Both the position numbers and the translations under genes were made by a program. A stretch of 24,780 bases of DNA from an uncultured Alphaproteobacteria bacterium (lineage in GTDB: Bacteria > Pseudomonadota > Alphaproteobacteria > Micropepsales > Micropepsaceae), in contig CAIXUE010000328.1 of NCBI GenBank assembly GCA_903922545.1, positions 1-24,780 on the forward strand, given 5' to 3'. Positions 16,201-23,642 of this stretch are shown here, in pieces. Under the pieces are notes generated by a model that saw nothing but the letters and a program-made list of their open reading frames with translations, searched no databases and had not been told where the DNA came from. The stretch's first letter is position 1; the number at the start of each line of letters is the position of its first letter.

Positions 16201-16286
16201 GAAAGCTAAGGCACACTGATTTGATGACGGCGGACCATAGCCGCAGACGTCGGAAGCGGCAATTTCTGCCGGTTATGCTGACAAGG

Positions 16287-16298
16287 CTTTCACGAAAG
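16287..16298. promoter_or_regulatory. Small palindrome in the divergent spacer 16201-16350
   Basis: CTTTC (16287-16291) and GAAAG (16294-16298) are separated by AC. It is the clearest symmetry in the 150-base spacer between the response regulator and the unknown gene and could be an operator, for instance for the regulator itself. No strong -35/-10 pair was recognised in this spacer. Confidence 0.22.
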
Positions 16299-16350
16299 TC
16301 CAGCAAGGAAGCGGAATTTGTTCTGGCAGGATGCTTGCTAGGGATTGGTT

Positions 16351-16896
16351 GTGACCCAGTTAAATCCCCTTGCCGGTACCTTGAAAGCGCCGAACCTGCC
16401 GCAAATGGCGGGCGCCACGGCTGCGTCATCGGATTCGGGCAGCGGTTTTTCCTTTCATGACCTTATTTCCATCGTCAATCCGCTGCAGCATCTGCCGGTG
16501 ATCGGCACGCTGTATCGCGCCATTACCGGCGACACGATCGGCACGGCGGAAAAGATCGCGGGCGATACGCTGTATGGCGGCATGTGGGGCGCGGTTTCCA
16601 GCATCGCCGATGCCGCGTTTGAAAAGATCACGGGCAAGGATTTCGGCGACACGGTTTTGGCCATGTTCACCGGCAGCGGCAAGCCCGCGCCGGTTGCGGT
16701 GGCTGCCAACACCGCGCCTGTGCCTGCAATGGCCACACCGGCCAATCTGGCCATGCCGGCGCCGGACGCCAATATCAGCGCGCTCACGGCGGCTCTGGCC
16801 AGCAAAGGCGTGAACAACGATATCGCCCAGCGGGCTGTTGCCGCCTATCAGAGAAGCATGGCGTTGCCCGGCATTGCCCTGGCGGCGGCACAATAA
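16351..16896 (+). CDS. Conserved alphaproteobacterial protein of unknown function
   Basis: The 181-residue product is not assignable to a characterised family. A conserved-looking core, FHDLISIVNPLQHLPVIGTLYR, then ITGDTIGTAEKIAGD and FEKITGKDFGDTVLAMF, occupies about residues 34-108. I recall similar blocks in hypothetical proteins of other alphaproteobacteria. The rest is Ala/Pro-rich and looks flexible, followed by a C-terminal helix (VNNDIAQRAVAAYQRSMAL). There is no signal peptide; short amphipathic or weakly hydrophobic helices suggest possible membrane association. Start GTG at 16351 has AGGGA at 16340-16344, six bases upstream; TTG at 16345 is an alternative. The YkuD-type gene begins 15 bases after its stop. 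Confidence 0.75.
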   Translation: MTQLNPLAGTLKAPNLPQMAGATAASSDSGSGFSFHDLISIVNPLQHLPVIGTLYRAITGDTIGTAEKIAGDTLYGGMWGAVSSIADAAFEKITGKDFGDTVLAMFTGSGKPAPVAVAANTAPVPAMATPANLAMPAPDANISALTAALASKGVNNDIAQRAVAAYQRSMALPGIALAAAQ

Positions 16897-16898
16897 GT

Positions 16899-16904
16899 TA
16901 TACT
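16899..16904 (+). promoter_or_regulatory. Candidate -10 box placing the transcript start at the ATG of the YkuD gene
   Basis: TATACT (five of six matches to TATAAT) ends seven bases before the ATG at 16912. A TTGCCC at 16874-16879 could be a -35 box, but the 19-base spacing is long. No Shine-Dalgarno sequence lies before the ATG. If the box is used, the mRNA would be leaderless. Confidence 0.35.
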
Positions 16905-16911
16905 CCCCTTT

Positions 16912-17415
16912 ATGGATTTGATTGTTTCCGCTTCGCCACAAGGCGCGGTGCTGGATTGGGGTGCGGGGCCACGGCGCTGCGCCATCGGTCCGGCGGGCAT
17001 CGCGGCCAAGCTGCGCGAAGGCGATGGCGTCACGCCCCGGGGCGTTTTTGAATTGCGCGAGGTTTTTTACCGCGCCGACCGGATTGCGGCACCGGCAACG
17101 GTTCTGCCTTTGTGGAAAATCGAACCCGATGATGGCTGGTGCGATGCGCCGCAAGACCAGGGTTACAACCGGCTGGTGAAACTGCCTTACACGGCCAGCG
17201 CGGAAAATCTGTGGCGCGAAGATCATGTCTATGACCTGATCGTGGTGGTCGGCTTCAATGACGATCCGGTCTATGCCGGCAAGGGCAGCGCGATTTTTCT
17301 GCATCTGGCCAAACCGGATTTTTCGCCCACGGCGGGCTGTGTGGCGATGGCGGAAAGTGATCTGCGCGCGGCGCTGGAGCAGCTTCAGGCGGGCGATAAA
17401 ATCAAAATCAGCTAA
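16912..17415 (+). CDS. L,D-transpeptidase (YkuD) family protein
   Basis: The 167-residue protein consists of a YkuD domain only. The catalytic motif is FLHLAKPDFSPTAGCVAM, with H131 and the nucleophile C143; the upstream GDGVTPRGVFELREVFYR block (38-54) is a common substrate-cleft element of the family. YkuD enzymes form 3-3 peptidoglycan crosslinks or attach proteins to peptidoglycan in the periplasm. Here no signal peptide or membrane anchor is seen at the N-terminus, which is odd for a periplasmic enzyme. It follows the unknown gene by 15 bases and overlaps the convergent yggS stop by four bases. Confidence 0.88.
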   Translation: MDLIVSASPQGAVLDWGAGPRRCAIGPAGIAAKLREGDGVTPRGVFELREVFYRADRIAAPATVLPLWKIEPDDGWCDAPQDQGYNRLVKLPYTASAENLWREDHVYDLIVVVGFNDDPVYAGKGSAIFLHLAKPDFSPTAGCVAMAESDLRAALEQLQAGDKIKIS

Positions 17416-18071
17416 ATCCGCGACCCAAAGATCGCCGTGCCCACCCGAACATAAGTCGCGCCAAAGCGGATCGCCATTTCAAAATCTCCGCTCATCCCCA
17501 TGCTGAGTTCGCTCAGATCATTGTCGCGCGCCAGTTTCTGCAGGAAGCCGAAATGCGGCGCGGCGTCCTGATCAACCGGCGGAATGCACATCAGGCCGGT
17601 GACGGGCAGGTTCAAATTGCGCGCATAAGCAATAAGCCCGGCGGTCTCAGCCGGCAGCACACCGGCTTTCTGGTCTTCTTCGCCGGTATTCACTTGCACG
17701 AATAATTTTGGGCATTTGCCGCTTTTGTCACGCTCCGCCGCCAGGGCGTCGGCCAGCTTTGGCCGGTCGAGTGTCTGGATGCAGTCGAACAACGCCACAG
17801 CTTCTTTGACCTTGTTGGTCTGCAGCGGCCCGATCAGGTGCAGTTCCAGGTCGGGATGCTCACGCTTCAGGGCGGGGAATTTCTTTTCGGCTTCCTGCAC
17901 CCGGTTTTCGCCAAACAGGCGTTGGCCCGCGCTCAGTGCTTCGCGGATGCCCCCTTCGTCCACGGTCTTGGAAACCACCACCAGATGGGTGGCGGGCGCC
18001 GGTTTGAAAGCGGCCTTTCGCGCCGCCTGGATGCGCGCCAATATGGTTTGGAGATTTTCGGGAATGCTCAT
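17412..18071 (-). CDS. YggS-family pyridoxal phosphate homeostasis protein
   Basis: This 219-residue PLP-binding protein has the fold-type III barrel of the YggS/PROSC family, which controls free PLP and linked amino-acid pools. The PLP lysine is K35 in LVVVSKTV; GENRVQEAEKKF, HLIGPLQTNK and the C-terminal SMGMSGDFEMAIRFGATYVRVGTAIFG motif are all diagnostic. The start ATG at 18071 matches the family; a longer frame upstream is only the shadow of the divergent gene. An AGGG lies about eight bases before the start. Its ATG shares two bases with the opposite-strand ATG of the ThiE-like gene. Confidence 0.94.
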   Translation of the reverse strand: MSIPENLQTILARIQAARKAAFKPAPATHLVVVSKTVDEGGIREALSAGQRLFGENRVQEAEKKFPALKREHPDLELHLIGPLQTNKVKEAVALFDCIQTLDRPKLADALAAERDKSGKCPKLFVQVNTGEEDQKAGVLPAETAGLIAYARNLNLPVTGLMCIPPVDQDAAPHFGFLQKLARDNDLSELSMGMSGDFEMAIRFGATYVRVGTAIFGSRI

Positions 18072-18654
18072 GCCGGATGCCCTGTCGCGCGCCAAACTAG
18101 CAAGAGCCGCTTTGGGCCTCAATGCGGGCGCGCTGCTTTTGATAACCGATGATCTGCGTCTTGCTGACCCTTTGGCGGCGGCGCGGGCGCTACCACACGG
18201 AAGCCTGATCATTCTTCGCAGCCGGGATGCCAAGCGACGCGCCACGCTGGCGCGGCAATTGCGCCCCATCGCACGCAAGCGCGGCTTGATCCTGCTGATT
18301 GCCGATGATCCGGCGCTGGCCCGCGCCGTGGGCGCGGCGGGCCTGCATTTGCCGGCGGTGCGCGCCCATGAGGTAGGCCATTGGCGGGCAAGACATCCCC
18401 ATTGGCTGATTACCGCCAGCGCCCATTCGCTGGAAGCCGTGCTGGCGGCGCGTCATGCCGATGCGGTGCTGTTGTCGCCGGTCTTTGGCACCCAGAGCCA
18501 TATAGGCGCTGCCGCCTTGTCACCGGCACGGGCGCGGCTGATGGCGCTGGCATCACCCGTGCCGCTTTTCGCGCTGGGGGGTGTGACGGCGAAGAATGCC
18601 GGATTGTTGTTTGGCTTTGCCGGCATCGCGGCGATTGGCGCGCTGACGCTTTAG
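18070..18654 (+). CDS. Thiamine phosphate synthase/TenI-like protein
   Basis: The 194-residue TIM-barrel protein resembles ThiE/TenI: LLLITDD (22-28) at the first strand, VGAAGLHLP (87-95), ADAVLLSPVFGTQSHIGAAALSP (130-152) and the phosphate-binding FALGGVTAKNAG (167-178). The Q-x-R-x-K motif that binds hydroxymethylpyrimidine pyrophosphate in true ThiE is not evident; LIILRSRDAKRR stands in its place. It may therefore be a TenI-like aminotransfer/isomerase type or a divergent ThiE found in alphaproteobacteria. ATG 18070 is supported by GGGA at about 18060-18063. The stop overlaps the porin stop by four bases. Confidence 0.75.
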   Translation: MPDALSRAKLARAALGLNAGALLLITDDLRLADPLAAARALPHGSLIILRSRDAKRRATLARQLRPIARKRGLILLIADDPALARAVGAAGLHLPAVRAHEVGHWRARHPHWLITASAHSLEAVLAARHADAVLLSPVFGTQSHIGAAALSPARARLMALASPVPLFALGGVTAKNAGLLFGFAGIAAIGALTL

Positions 18655-19820
18655 CCCGCGGTTTTCAAAGTCAGATGCAGGAAGACCGCATCCAGCCCGA
18701 TGCGCGGACTGTTGTTATAAAAAAGCCCCGTGCCGCGCTGGTAAGTTTGATGCTGCCAGCCGCTGCTTACTTCAATGCTGTTGCTGAAATTATATCCCAG
18801 CGAAGCCTGATAGCCGGTAAGAGCCAGATGCGGCGCGCCCGGCACCTGGCCGGCATTGCCGTCGCCATATTCGGCGCCTAGCACCCAGGAATCATACGTC
18901 ACAGCCGCGCTGGCATCACTGACACGTGTGGTGGCGGATTTGAAGCTGCGCGGAATTTGGAAGGCATAGGCATTGCTTTGCCGCCAGGCGCCGCCCAGCG
19001 ACAAGGTCAGGTCGTCATTGATGGCATAATCGGCGCGCGCGCCGGTGCCCAGATCGCTGACGCCTTCCTGTCCCACAGGCTTGTGTTCGGCCCGGCCCAG
19101 CGCCGCGCCGCCATAGGCGCTGAGCGTCACCGGCCCCACATCGCCGGAATATTTCAGCGCGCCTTCCCAGATATCGGCCTGACGGCCCGCCACATGCGGG
19201 CCTTCACGTAAAAAGGGCAGCACGTCTTTGCCCTGATTGGGCGTGAAGGAGAGCGCGATCTGCACCCCAAACACATTGGGGCTGAGATAGACGAACTTGG
19301 CGTAATTGGACGATGCGCCCACTTCAGTGCGCAGCGCGAAAATATCGGTGAAGGCATGTTTGGTGGAAGGATCGCGGAAAAATGTGGTCTGGGGATCGTC
19401 CAGCGAAACCTGCGGATCGACCTGCGGCCCCGTCACGGCAAGCTGATAGGCCGCGCCATCGGTCTGGCCGATCTCAAGCTTGCCAAGGCCCGTGCGGGCT
19501 TCGCCATAAGCCTGTTCAAAGACATCGCCATTGTAGCGCCCGCGCGACAACACATCGCTGGCGGCGATGGTGGCGTCCAGCCCCAGCGACAGGCCGCTGT
19601 CGAAATCGCGGTGCAGGCGGGGCATCAGCTTGCCCACCCCGCTGGCGTTCTGGTCCCCGTGGCCTGTGGAGGTGAACACCGCGCCAGAGGCCAGCGCCCC
19701 CACATCCAGCTGCGCATCGCCGGGAAAGAGCTGGTATTGCGGGATTGTGCCGTCCCAGGGCGCGGCGGCTGCCGGGGCCATGCCGGCCAGGGCCAACATC
19801 ATCACTAGGCGCTTGCGCAC
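18651..19820 (-). CDS. Outer-membrane porin (Gram-negative porin family)
   Basis: The 389-residue protein starts with a signal peptide (about 1-20, MRKRLVMMLALAG then an Ala-rich cleavage region). The rest is built of alternating strands rich in Gly, Ser, Thr and Tyr, such as SLGYNFSNSIEVSSGWQHQTYQRG, as expected for a 16-strand-like beta-barrel. It resembles the alphaproteobacterial porin_4 type by layout only. The C-terminus is FLHLTLKTAG, with no terminal aromatic residue, unlike most porins. The start is GTG at 19820 with AAAGGG about nine bases upstream. It is convergent with the ThiE-like gene and divergent from the lipoprotein gene. Confidence 0.83.
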   Translation of the reverse strand: MRKRLVMMLALAGMAPAAAAPWDGTIPQYQLFPGDAQLDVGALASGAVFTSTGHGDQNASGVGKLMPRLHRDFDSGLSLGLDATIAASDVLSRGRYNGDVFEQAYGEARTGLGKLEIGQTDGAAYQLAVTGPQVDPQVSLDDPQTTFFRDPSTKHAFTDIFALRTEVGASSNYAKFVYLSPNVFGVQIALSFTPNQGKDVLPFLREGPHVAGRQADIWEGALKYSGDVGPVTLSAYGGAALGRAEHKPVGQEGVSDLGTGARADYAINDDLTLSLGGAWRQSNAYAFQIPRSFKSATTRVSDASAAVTYDSWVLGAEYGDGNAGQVPGAPHLALTGYQASLGYNFSNSIEVSSGWQHQTYQRGTGLFYNNSPRIGLDAVFLHLTLKTAG

Positions 19821-19883
19821 TCGATCTTACCCTTTGGCAATTTCGGTCTAAGTGCTTCTAACATAAGCCGATCTTTGGCCCCG

Positions 19884-19968
19884 CCGCCACCCTTCCCGCC
19901 GTTGCGTCCGCCCATGGGGGCAAGTATAAGCCAAACAGGCTAATCGGGGGTGGCGGGCCCCATGGGCG
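19884..19968. repeat. Two interleaved inverted repeats in the porin/lipoprotein spacer
   Basis: Pair A: CCGCCACCC (19884-19892) with GGGTGGCGG (19948-19956). Pair B: CGCCCATGGGG (19909-19919) with CCCCATGGGCG (19958-19968). Both are exact complements. The order is A, B, A', B', so the pairs are interleaved, not nested; they could form a pseudoknot or compete. A small stem AGCC/GGCT (19929-19941) lies inside. The right arms are in the probable 5' leader of the DUF3576 gene. Confidence 0.6.
19902..19930 (+). promoter_or_regulatory. Candidate promoter for the DUF3576-leuS operon
   Basis: TATAAG (19925-19930) matches five of six -10 positions and lies 17 bases after TTGCGT (19902-19907), a weak -35 with three matches. 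Transcription would start near 19937, giving a leader of about 59 bases. The left arm of inverted repeat B sits in the spacer between the two boxes. Confidence 0.42.
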
Positions 19969-19995
19969 CCGCCAGTCGAAGGATAGAGTAACCCG

Positions 19996-20454
19996 ATGCG
20001 AATTCTGCCTGTTCTGCTTTGCGTTTTGGTTTTGCCCCTCGCGGCCTGCGGCTCCAGCAGCGACACCACCACCAATATGGACACCGGCGCCACCATCGTG
20101 GCCGGCGCGGGCAGCAACCGGCTGACCCTGGGCGTCAATTCCTATCTGTGGCACGCCACGCTCGACACGCTGGCCTTCATGCCGCTGCAAAGCGCCGATC
20201 CCTTTGGCGGTGTGGTGATCACGGACTGGTATGTCGCCCCCAACGCTCCGGATGAGCGGCTGAAAGTCACCATCTATATCCTGGACCGGGCGCTGCGCGC
20301 CGATGGTTTGAAAGTGGTGGTGTTCCGCCAGACCCGCAATGCGGCCGGCTGGAGCGATTCCCAGCCCAACCCCGACACCGCGCACAAGCTGGAAGACGCC
20401 ATTCTTACCCGCGCCCGCGAACTGCGGCTGGCGTCGCTCGACCAGAGCACATAA
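19996..20454 (+). CDS. DUF3576 lipoprotein
   Basis: The 152-residue protein has a lipoprotein signal peptide with the lipobox LAAC (C18) and belongs to DUF3576 on the basis of NSYLWHATLDTLAFMPLQSADPFGGVVITDWYV and the later ERLKVTIYIL and ALRADGLKVVVFRQ segments. The residue after C18 is Gly, so outer-membrane sorting is likely. Function is unknown. It regularly precedes leuS in alphaproteobacteria, as here, 63 bases away. GAAGGA (19978-19983) is a rather distant Shine-Dalgarno (12 bases). Acylation would use the Lnt encoded in the same window. Confidence 0.88.
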   Translation: MRILPVLLCVLVLPLAACGSSSDTTTNMDTGATIVAGAGSNRLTLGVNSYLWHATLDTLAFMPLQSADPFGGVVITDWYVAPNAPDERLKVTIYILDRALRADGLKVVVFRQTRNAAGWSDSQPNPDTAHKLEDAILTRARELRLASLDQST

Positions 20455-20517
20455 TTTTCCGTATCGTTCAGCCGCCGCCGATCGGCCGGGGGCGCCGTAT
20501 CAGAAGGCTTGAACAAA

Positions 20518-23061
20518 ATGGCGCGCTATAACGCCAGAGAATCCGAAAGACACTGGCAAAGCGTGTGGGATGACCGCGCGCTGTTCGTGACGCCCACCGC
20601 GTCTGACAAGCCCAAATGCTATGTGCTGGAGATGTTCCCCTATCCGTCGGGGCGCATCCATATGGGCCATACCCGCAATTACACCATGGGCGATGTCATC
20701 GCCCGCTTCCGCCGCTCGCAAGGCTATAACGTGCTGCACCCCATGGGCTGGGATGCGTTCGGCCTGCCCGCCGAAAATGCCGCCCGCGAACGGGGCGTAA
20801 GCCCACGCGACTGGACGTATGAAAATATCGCCGCGATGCGGGCCCAGCTGAAGATGATGGGGCTTTCCATCGATTGGAGCCGCGAATTCGCCACCTGCGA
20901 TCCGGCCTATTATCACCAGCAGCAGAAGCTGTTCCTGGATTTCTACAAGGCCGGTTTTGTCTATCGCGGCGAAGCGGATGTGAACTGGGACCCGGTCGAT
21001 ATGACCGTGCTGGCCAATGAGCAGGTGATTGACGGGCGCGGCTGGCGTTCGGGCGCGATTGTGGAACGGCGCAAGCTGAGCCAATGGTTTTTCAAGATCA
21101 CGGATTTTTCCGAAGAATTGCTGACCGCGCTGGATACGCTGGAGCGCTGGCCGGAAAAAGTCCGCATCATGCAAAAGAACTGGATCGGGCGCAGCGAAGG
21201 GCTGCGCTTTGCCTTCCAGTTGTCGGACGGCGGCAAGCTGGATGTTTTCACCACCAGGCCCGACACGCTGTTCGGCGCAAGTTTTGTTGCTTTGTCGCCC
21301 GAACATCCTTTGACCCAGGAACTGGCCAAGACCGACAAGAAGCTGGCCGAATTCATCGCCGAATGCCGCAAGACCGGAACAGCGGAAGCCGAAATCGAAA
21401 AAGCCGAAAAGCTAGGTTACGACACCGGGCTGACCGCCGCGCATCCGTTCGATCCCAGCTGGAAGCTGAAAGTGATGGTGGCCAATTTCGTGCTGATGGG
21501 TTACGGCACCGGCGCGATTTTCGGCTGCCCCGCGCATGACCAGCGCGACCTGGATTTCGCCCGCAAATATGGCCTGACCGTGACGCCGGTGGTGGTGCCG
21601 TCGGACGCCGATGCCAAAAATTTTGCCGTGGGAGCCGAGGCCTATACCGGCCCGGGCAAGCTGGCCAATTCACGCTTCCTGGATGGCATGACGGTGGAAG
21701 AAGCCAAGGCCGAAGTGGCCAGCCGGCTGGAAAAAGCCGGCATCGGCAACCGCACTGTCAATTACCGCTTGCGGGACTGGCTGGTGTCACGCCAGCGGCC
21801 CTGGGGTTGCCCGATCCCCATGGTGCATTGTGAAAAATGCGGCGTGGTGCCGGTGCGCGAGGCTGATTTGCCGGTGCGCCTGCCCGAGGTGATTGATTTT
21901 TCGCGCAGCGGCAATCCGCTGGACCGCGATGCAGCCTGGAAGAACACGACATGCCCCGGCTGCGGCGGCGCGGCGGTGCGCGATACCGATACGCTGGATA
22001 CGTTTGCGGATTCGTCCTGGTATTTCGCCCGCTTCACCGATCCCACCTCGGACACGCCGGTCAACAAAAAGGCGGCGGATTACTGGCTGCCGGTGGATCA
22101 ATATATCGGCGGCATCGAGCATGCAATTTTGCATCTGCTGTATGCGCGCTTCTTTACCCGCGCCATGCACCGGCTGAACCTGGTATCGGTGGCCGAACCT
22201 TTTGCCGGATTGTTCACGCAAGGCATGGTCTGCCACGAGACTTACAAGGATGCGCAGGGCGCCTGGGTTGCGCCCGATGACGTGGAAAAGAAAGACGGCA
22301 AGGCATTTTTGAAAAGCTCGGGCGCGGAGGTCGAGATCGGCCCGTCCGAGAAAATGTCCAAGTCCAAAAAGAATGTGATCGCGCCCGAAGGCATCATCGA
22401 CGTTTATGGCGCCGATACCATCCGCTGGTTCATGCTGTCGGACACCCCGCCCGAACGCGACATCGAATGGACCGATGCGGGCGCCGAAGGCTGCTGGCGT
22501 TTTGTCCAGCGCGTCTGGCGTCTGGCGGGCGAGGCGGAAGGCCTGGCCCCGGCGGGAACAGCGCCCAAAGCGGAAGACGAAGTTTCCAAAACCTTGCGCC
22601 AGGCCACGCACAAGGCCATTGCCGCGGTGACGGAAGATTTGAGCGCTCTGCGTTTCAACCGCGCCGTGGCGCAGGCCTATATGCTGTCCAACGCCATTTC
22701 CGAGGGCGAAAAGGCCGATGCCTCGGTGCGGCGCGAAGCGGTGGAAACCCTGGTGCTGCTGACCGCGCCGATGATGCCGCATCTGGCGGAAGCCTGCTGG
22801 CAAGCGCTGGGCCACACCAGCCTGGCGGCTGAGACGCCCTGGCCGAAACATGATCCGGCGCTGCTCAAATCCGACAGCGTCACCATCGCGGTGCAGGTCA
22901 ATGGCAAGCGCCGCGGCGAAGTCACGGTGGCCGCGGACGCCGACAGCAAAAGCGTCGAAGCCGCTGCGCTGGCGCTGGATGGCGTGATCCGCGCCCTGGA
23001 TGGTGCGGTCCCCAAGAAAGTGATTGTGGTTCCGGGCCGCATCGTCAATATCGTGGCATGA
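20518..23061 (+). CDS. leuS: Leucyl-tRNA synthetase
   Basis: LeuRS charges tRNA(Leu). The 847-residue product has the HIGH motif HMGH (48-51) in [20 protein letters not shown], the CP1 editing domain with [21 protein letters not shown], zinc-type cysteine pairs (CEKC and CPGC), and KMSKS at 612-616 in [15 protein letters not shown]. The C-terminal anticodon and LeuS-specific domain ends in [11 protein letters not shown] and [18 protein letters not shown] 20518 is chosen because AGAAGG (20502-20507) is ten bases upstream; TTG 20509 is too close to it. It overlaps the longer reading of lptE by four bases. Confidence 0.97.
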   Translation: MARYNARESERHWQSVWDDRALFVTPTASDKPKCYVLEMFPYPSGRIHMGHTRNYTMGDVIARFRRSQGYNVLHPMGWDAFGLPAENAARERGVSPRDWTYENIAAMRAQLKMMGLSIDWSREFATCDPAYYHQQQKLFLDFYKAGFVYRGEADVNWDPVDMTVLANEQVIDGRGWRSGAIVERRKLSQWFFKITDFSEELLTALDTLERWPEKVRIMQKNWIGRSEGLRFAFQLSDGGKLDVFTTRPDTLFGASFVALSPEHPLTQELAKTDKKLAEFIAECRKTGTAEAEIEKAEKLGYDTGLTAAHPFDPSWKLKVMVANFVLMGYGTGAIFGCPAHDQRDLDFARKYGLTVTPVVVPSDADAKNFAVGAEAYTGPGKLANSRFLDGMTVEEAKAEVASRLEKAGIGNRTVNYRLRDWLVSRQRPWGCPIPMVHCEKCGVVPVREADLPVRLPEVIDFSRSGNPLDRDAAWKNTTCPGCGGAAVRDTDTLDTFADSSWYFARFTDPTSDTPVNKKAADYWLPVDQYIGGIEHAILHLLYARFFTRAMHRLNLVSVAEPFAGLFTQGMVCHETYKDAQGAWVAPDDVEKKDGKAFLKSSGAEVEIGPSEKMSKSKKNVIAPEGIIDVYGADTIRWFMLSDTPPERDIEWTDAGAEGCWRFVQRVWRLAGEAEGLAPAGTAPKAEDEVSKTLRQATHKAIAAVTEDLSALRFNRAVAQAYMLSNAISEGEKADASVRREAVETLVLLTAPMMPHLAEACWQALGHTSLAAETPWPKHDPALLKSDSVTIAVQVNGKRRGEVTVAADADSKSVEAAALALDGVIRALDGAVPKKVIVVPGRIVNIVA

Positions 23062-23106
23062 TGCAGCCCCCTCTGCCCTTCGCATCGCAAGCGCTGCTAC
23101 GGGCAT

Positions 23107-23142
23107 CTCCCCCGCCAGCGCGCTTACGCGCGCGCAGGGGAG
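23107..23142 (+). promoter_or_regulatory. GC-rich hairpin that contains the lptE Shine-Dalgarno sequence
   Basis: CTCCCC (23107-23112) pairs with GGGGAG (23137-23142). After one mismatch two more pairs form (GC 23114-23115 with GC 23134-23135), then a two-base bulge and six further pairs (23118-23123 with 23128-23133) around a TTAC loop. AGGGGAG is also the best Shine-Dalgarno for the GTG at 23151, with an 8-base spacer, so folding would hide it. Confidence 0.6.
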
Positions 23143-23150
23143 CCCGGCCT

Positions 23151-23642
23151 GTGTTTGCATATGCTGTTTTGCTTGTGGCGCTTTTGCCCCTGCTGGCGGG
23201 CTGCGGGTTTCATCCCCTGTACGGCGATGCGCGGTTGCAGCCGCAATTGACGTCCATTTTTGTCGAACCGGTGGCCGAGCGTGATGGCTATGAACTGCGC
23301 AATACGCTGATCAATCTGCTGGACTCCAATGGCGTGTCCGCCGGCAAGGCCTATCACCTGAAATTGCTTCTGAACGAAACCAACCAGGGCGTGGCGCTGC
23401 AGAATGACGCGACCATCACGCGCTACAACGACACATTGACGGTCGTTTATGTCCTGACCGATGCCACGGGCAAGGAAGTCACCCGTGGCACGCAATCGAG
23501 CTTGGCATCCTACAATACGGTGACTTCGCCTTACGCCACCCTGGCGGGGCAGCAGGATGCTGACAAGCGCGCCGCCCAGGAAATCGCCGAACGCATCCGC
23601 CTGAATCTGGGCGTCTTTTTCCGCCGCCGGGACGGGCGATGA
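23151..23642 (+). CDS. lptE: LPS-assembly lipoprotein LptE
   Basis: LptE is the lipoprotein plug of the LptD outer-membrane channel that inserts lipopolysaccharide. With GTG 23151 as start, the 163-residue protein opens directly with a lipoprotein signal peptide and lipobox LLAGC (C18), followed by GFHPLYGD, the family's typical first motif. [20 protein letters not shown] and the C-terminal [11 protein letters not shown] also fit. An alternative ATG at 23058 overlaps the leuS stop but would place 31 Pro/Arg/Ala-rich residues before the signal peptide, which is unlikely to work. It overlaps holA by four bases (ATGA). Confidence 0.88.
   Translation: MFAYAVLLVALLPLLAGCGFHPLYGDARLQPQLTSIFVEPVAERDGYELRNTLINLLDSNGVSAGKAYHLKLLLNETNQGVALQNDATITRYNDTLTVVYVLTDATGKEVTRGTQSSLASYNTVTSPYATLAGQQDADKRAAQEIAERIRLNLGVFFRRRDGR

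Noticed and set aside
21787..23160. Long open frame on the minus strand (457 codons) opposite leuS
   Set aside because: It lies fully antisense to a firmly identified leuS, its product is rich in His, Gln and Arg with no recognisable domain, and it reflects the GC-rich codon pattern.
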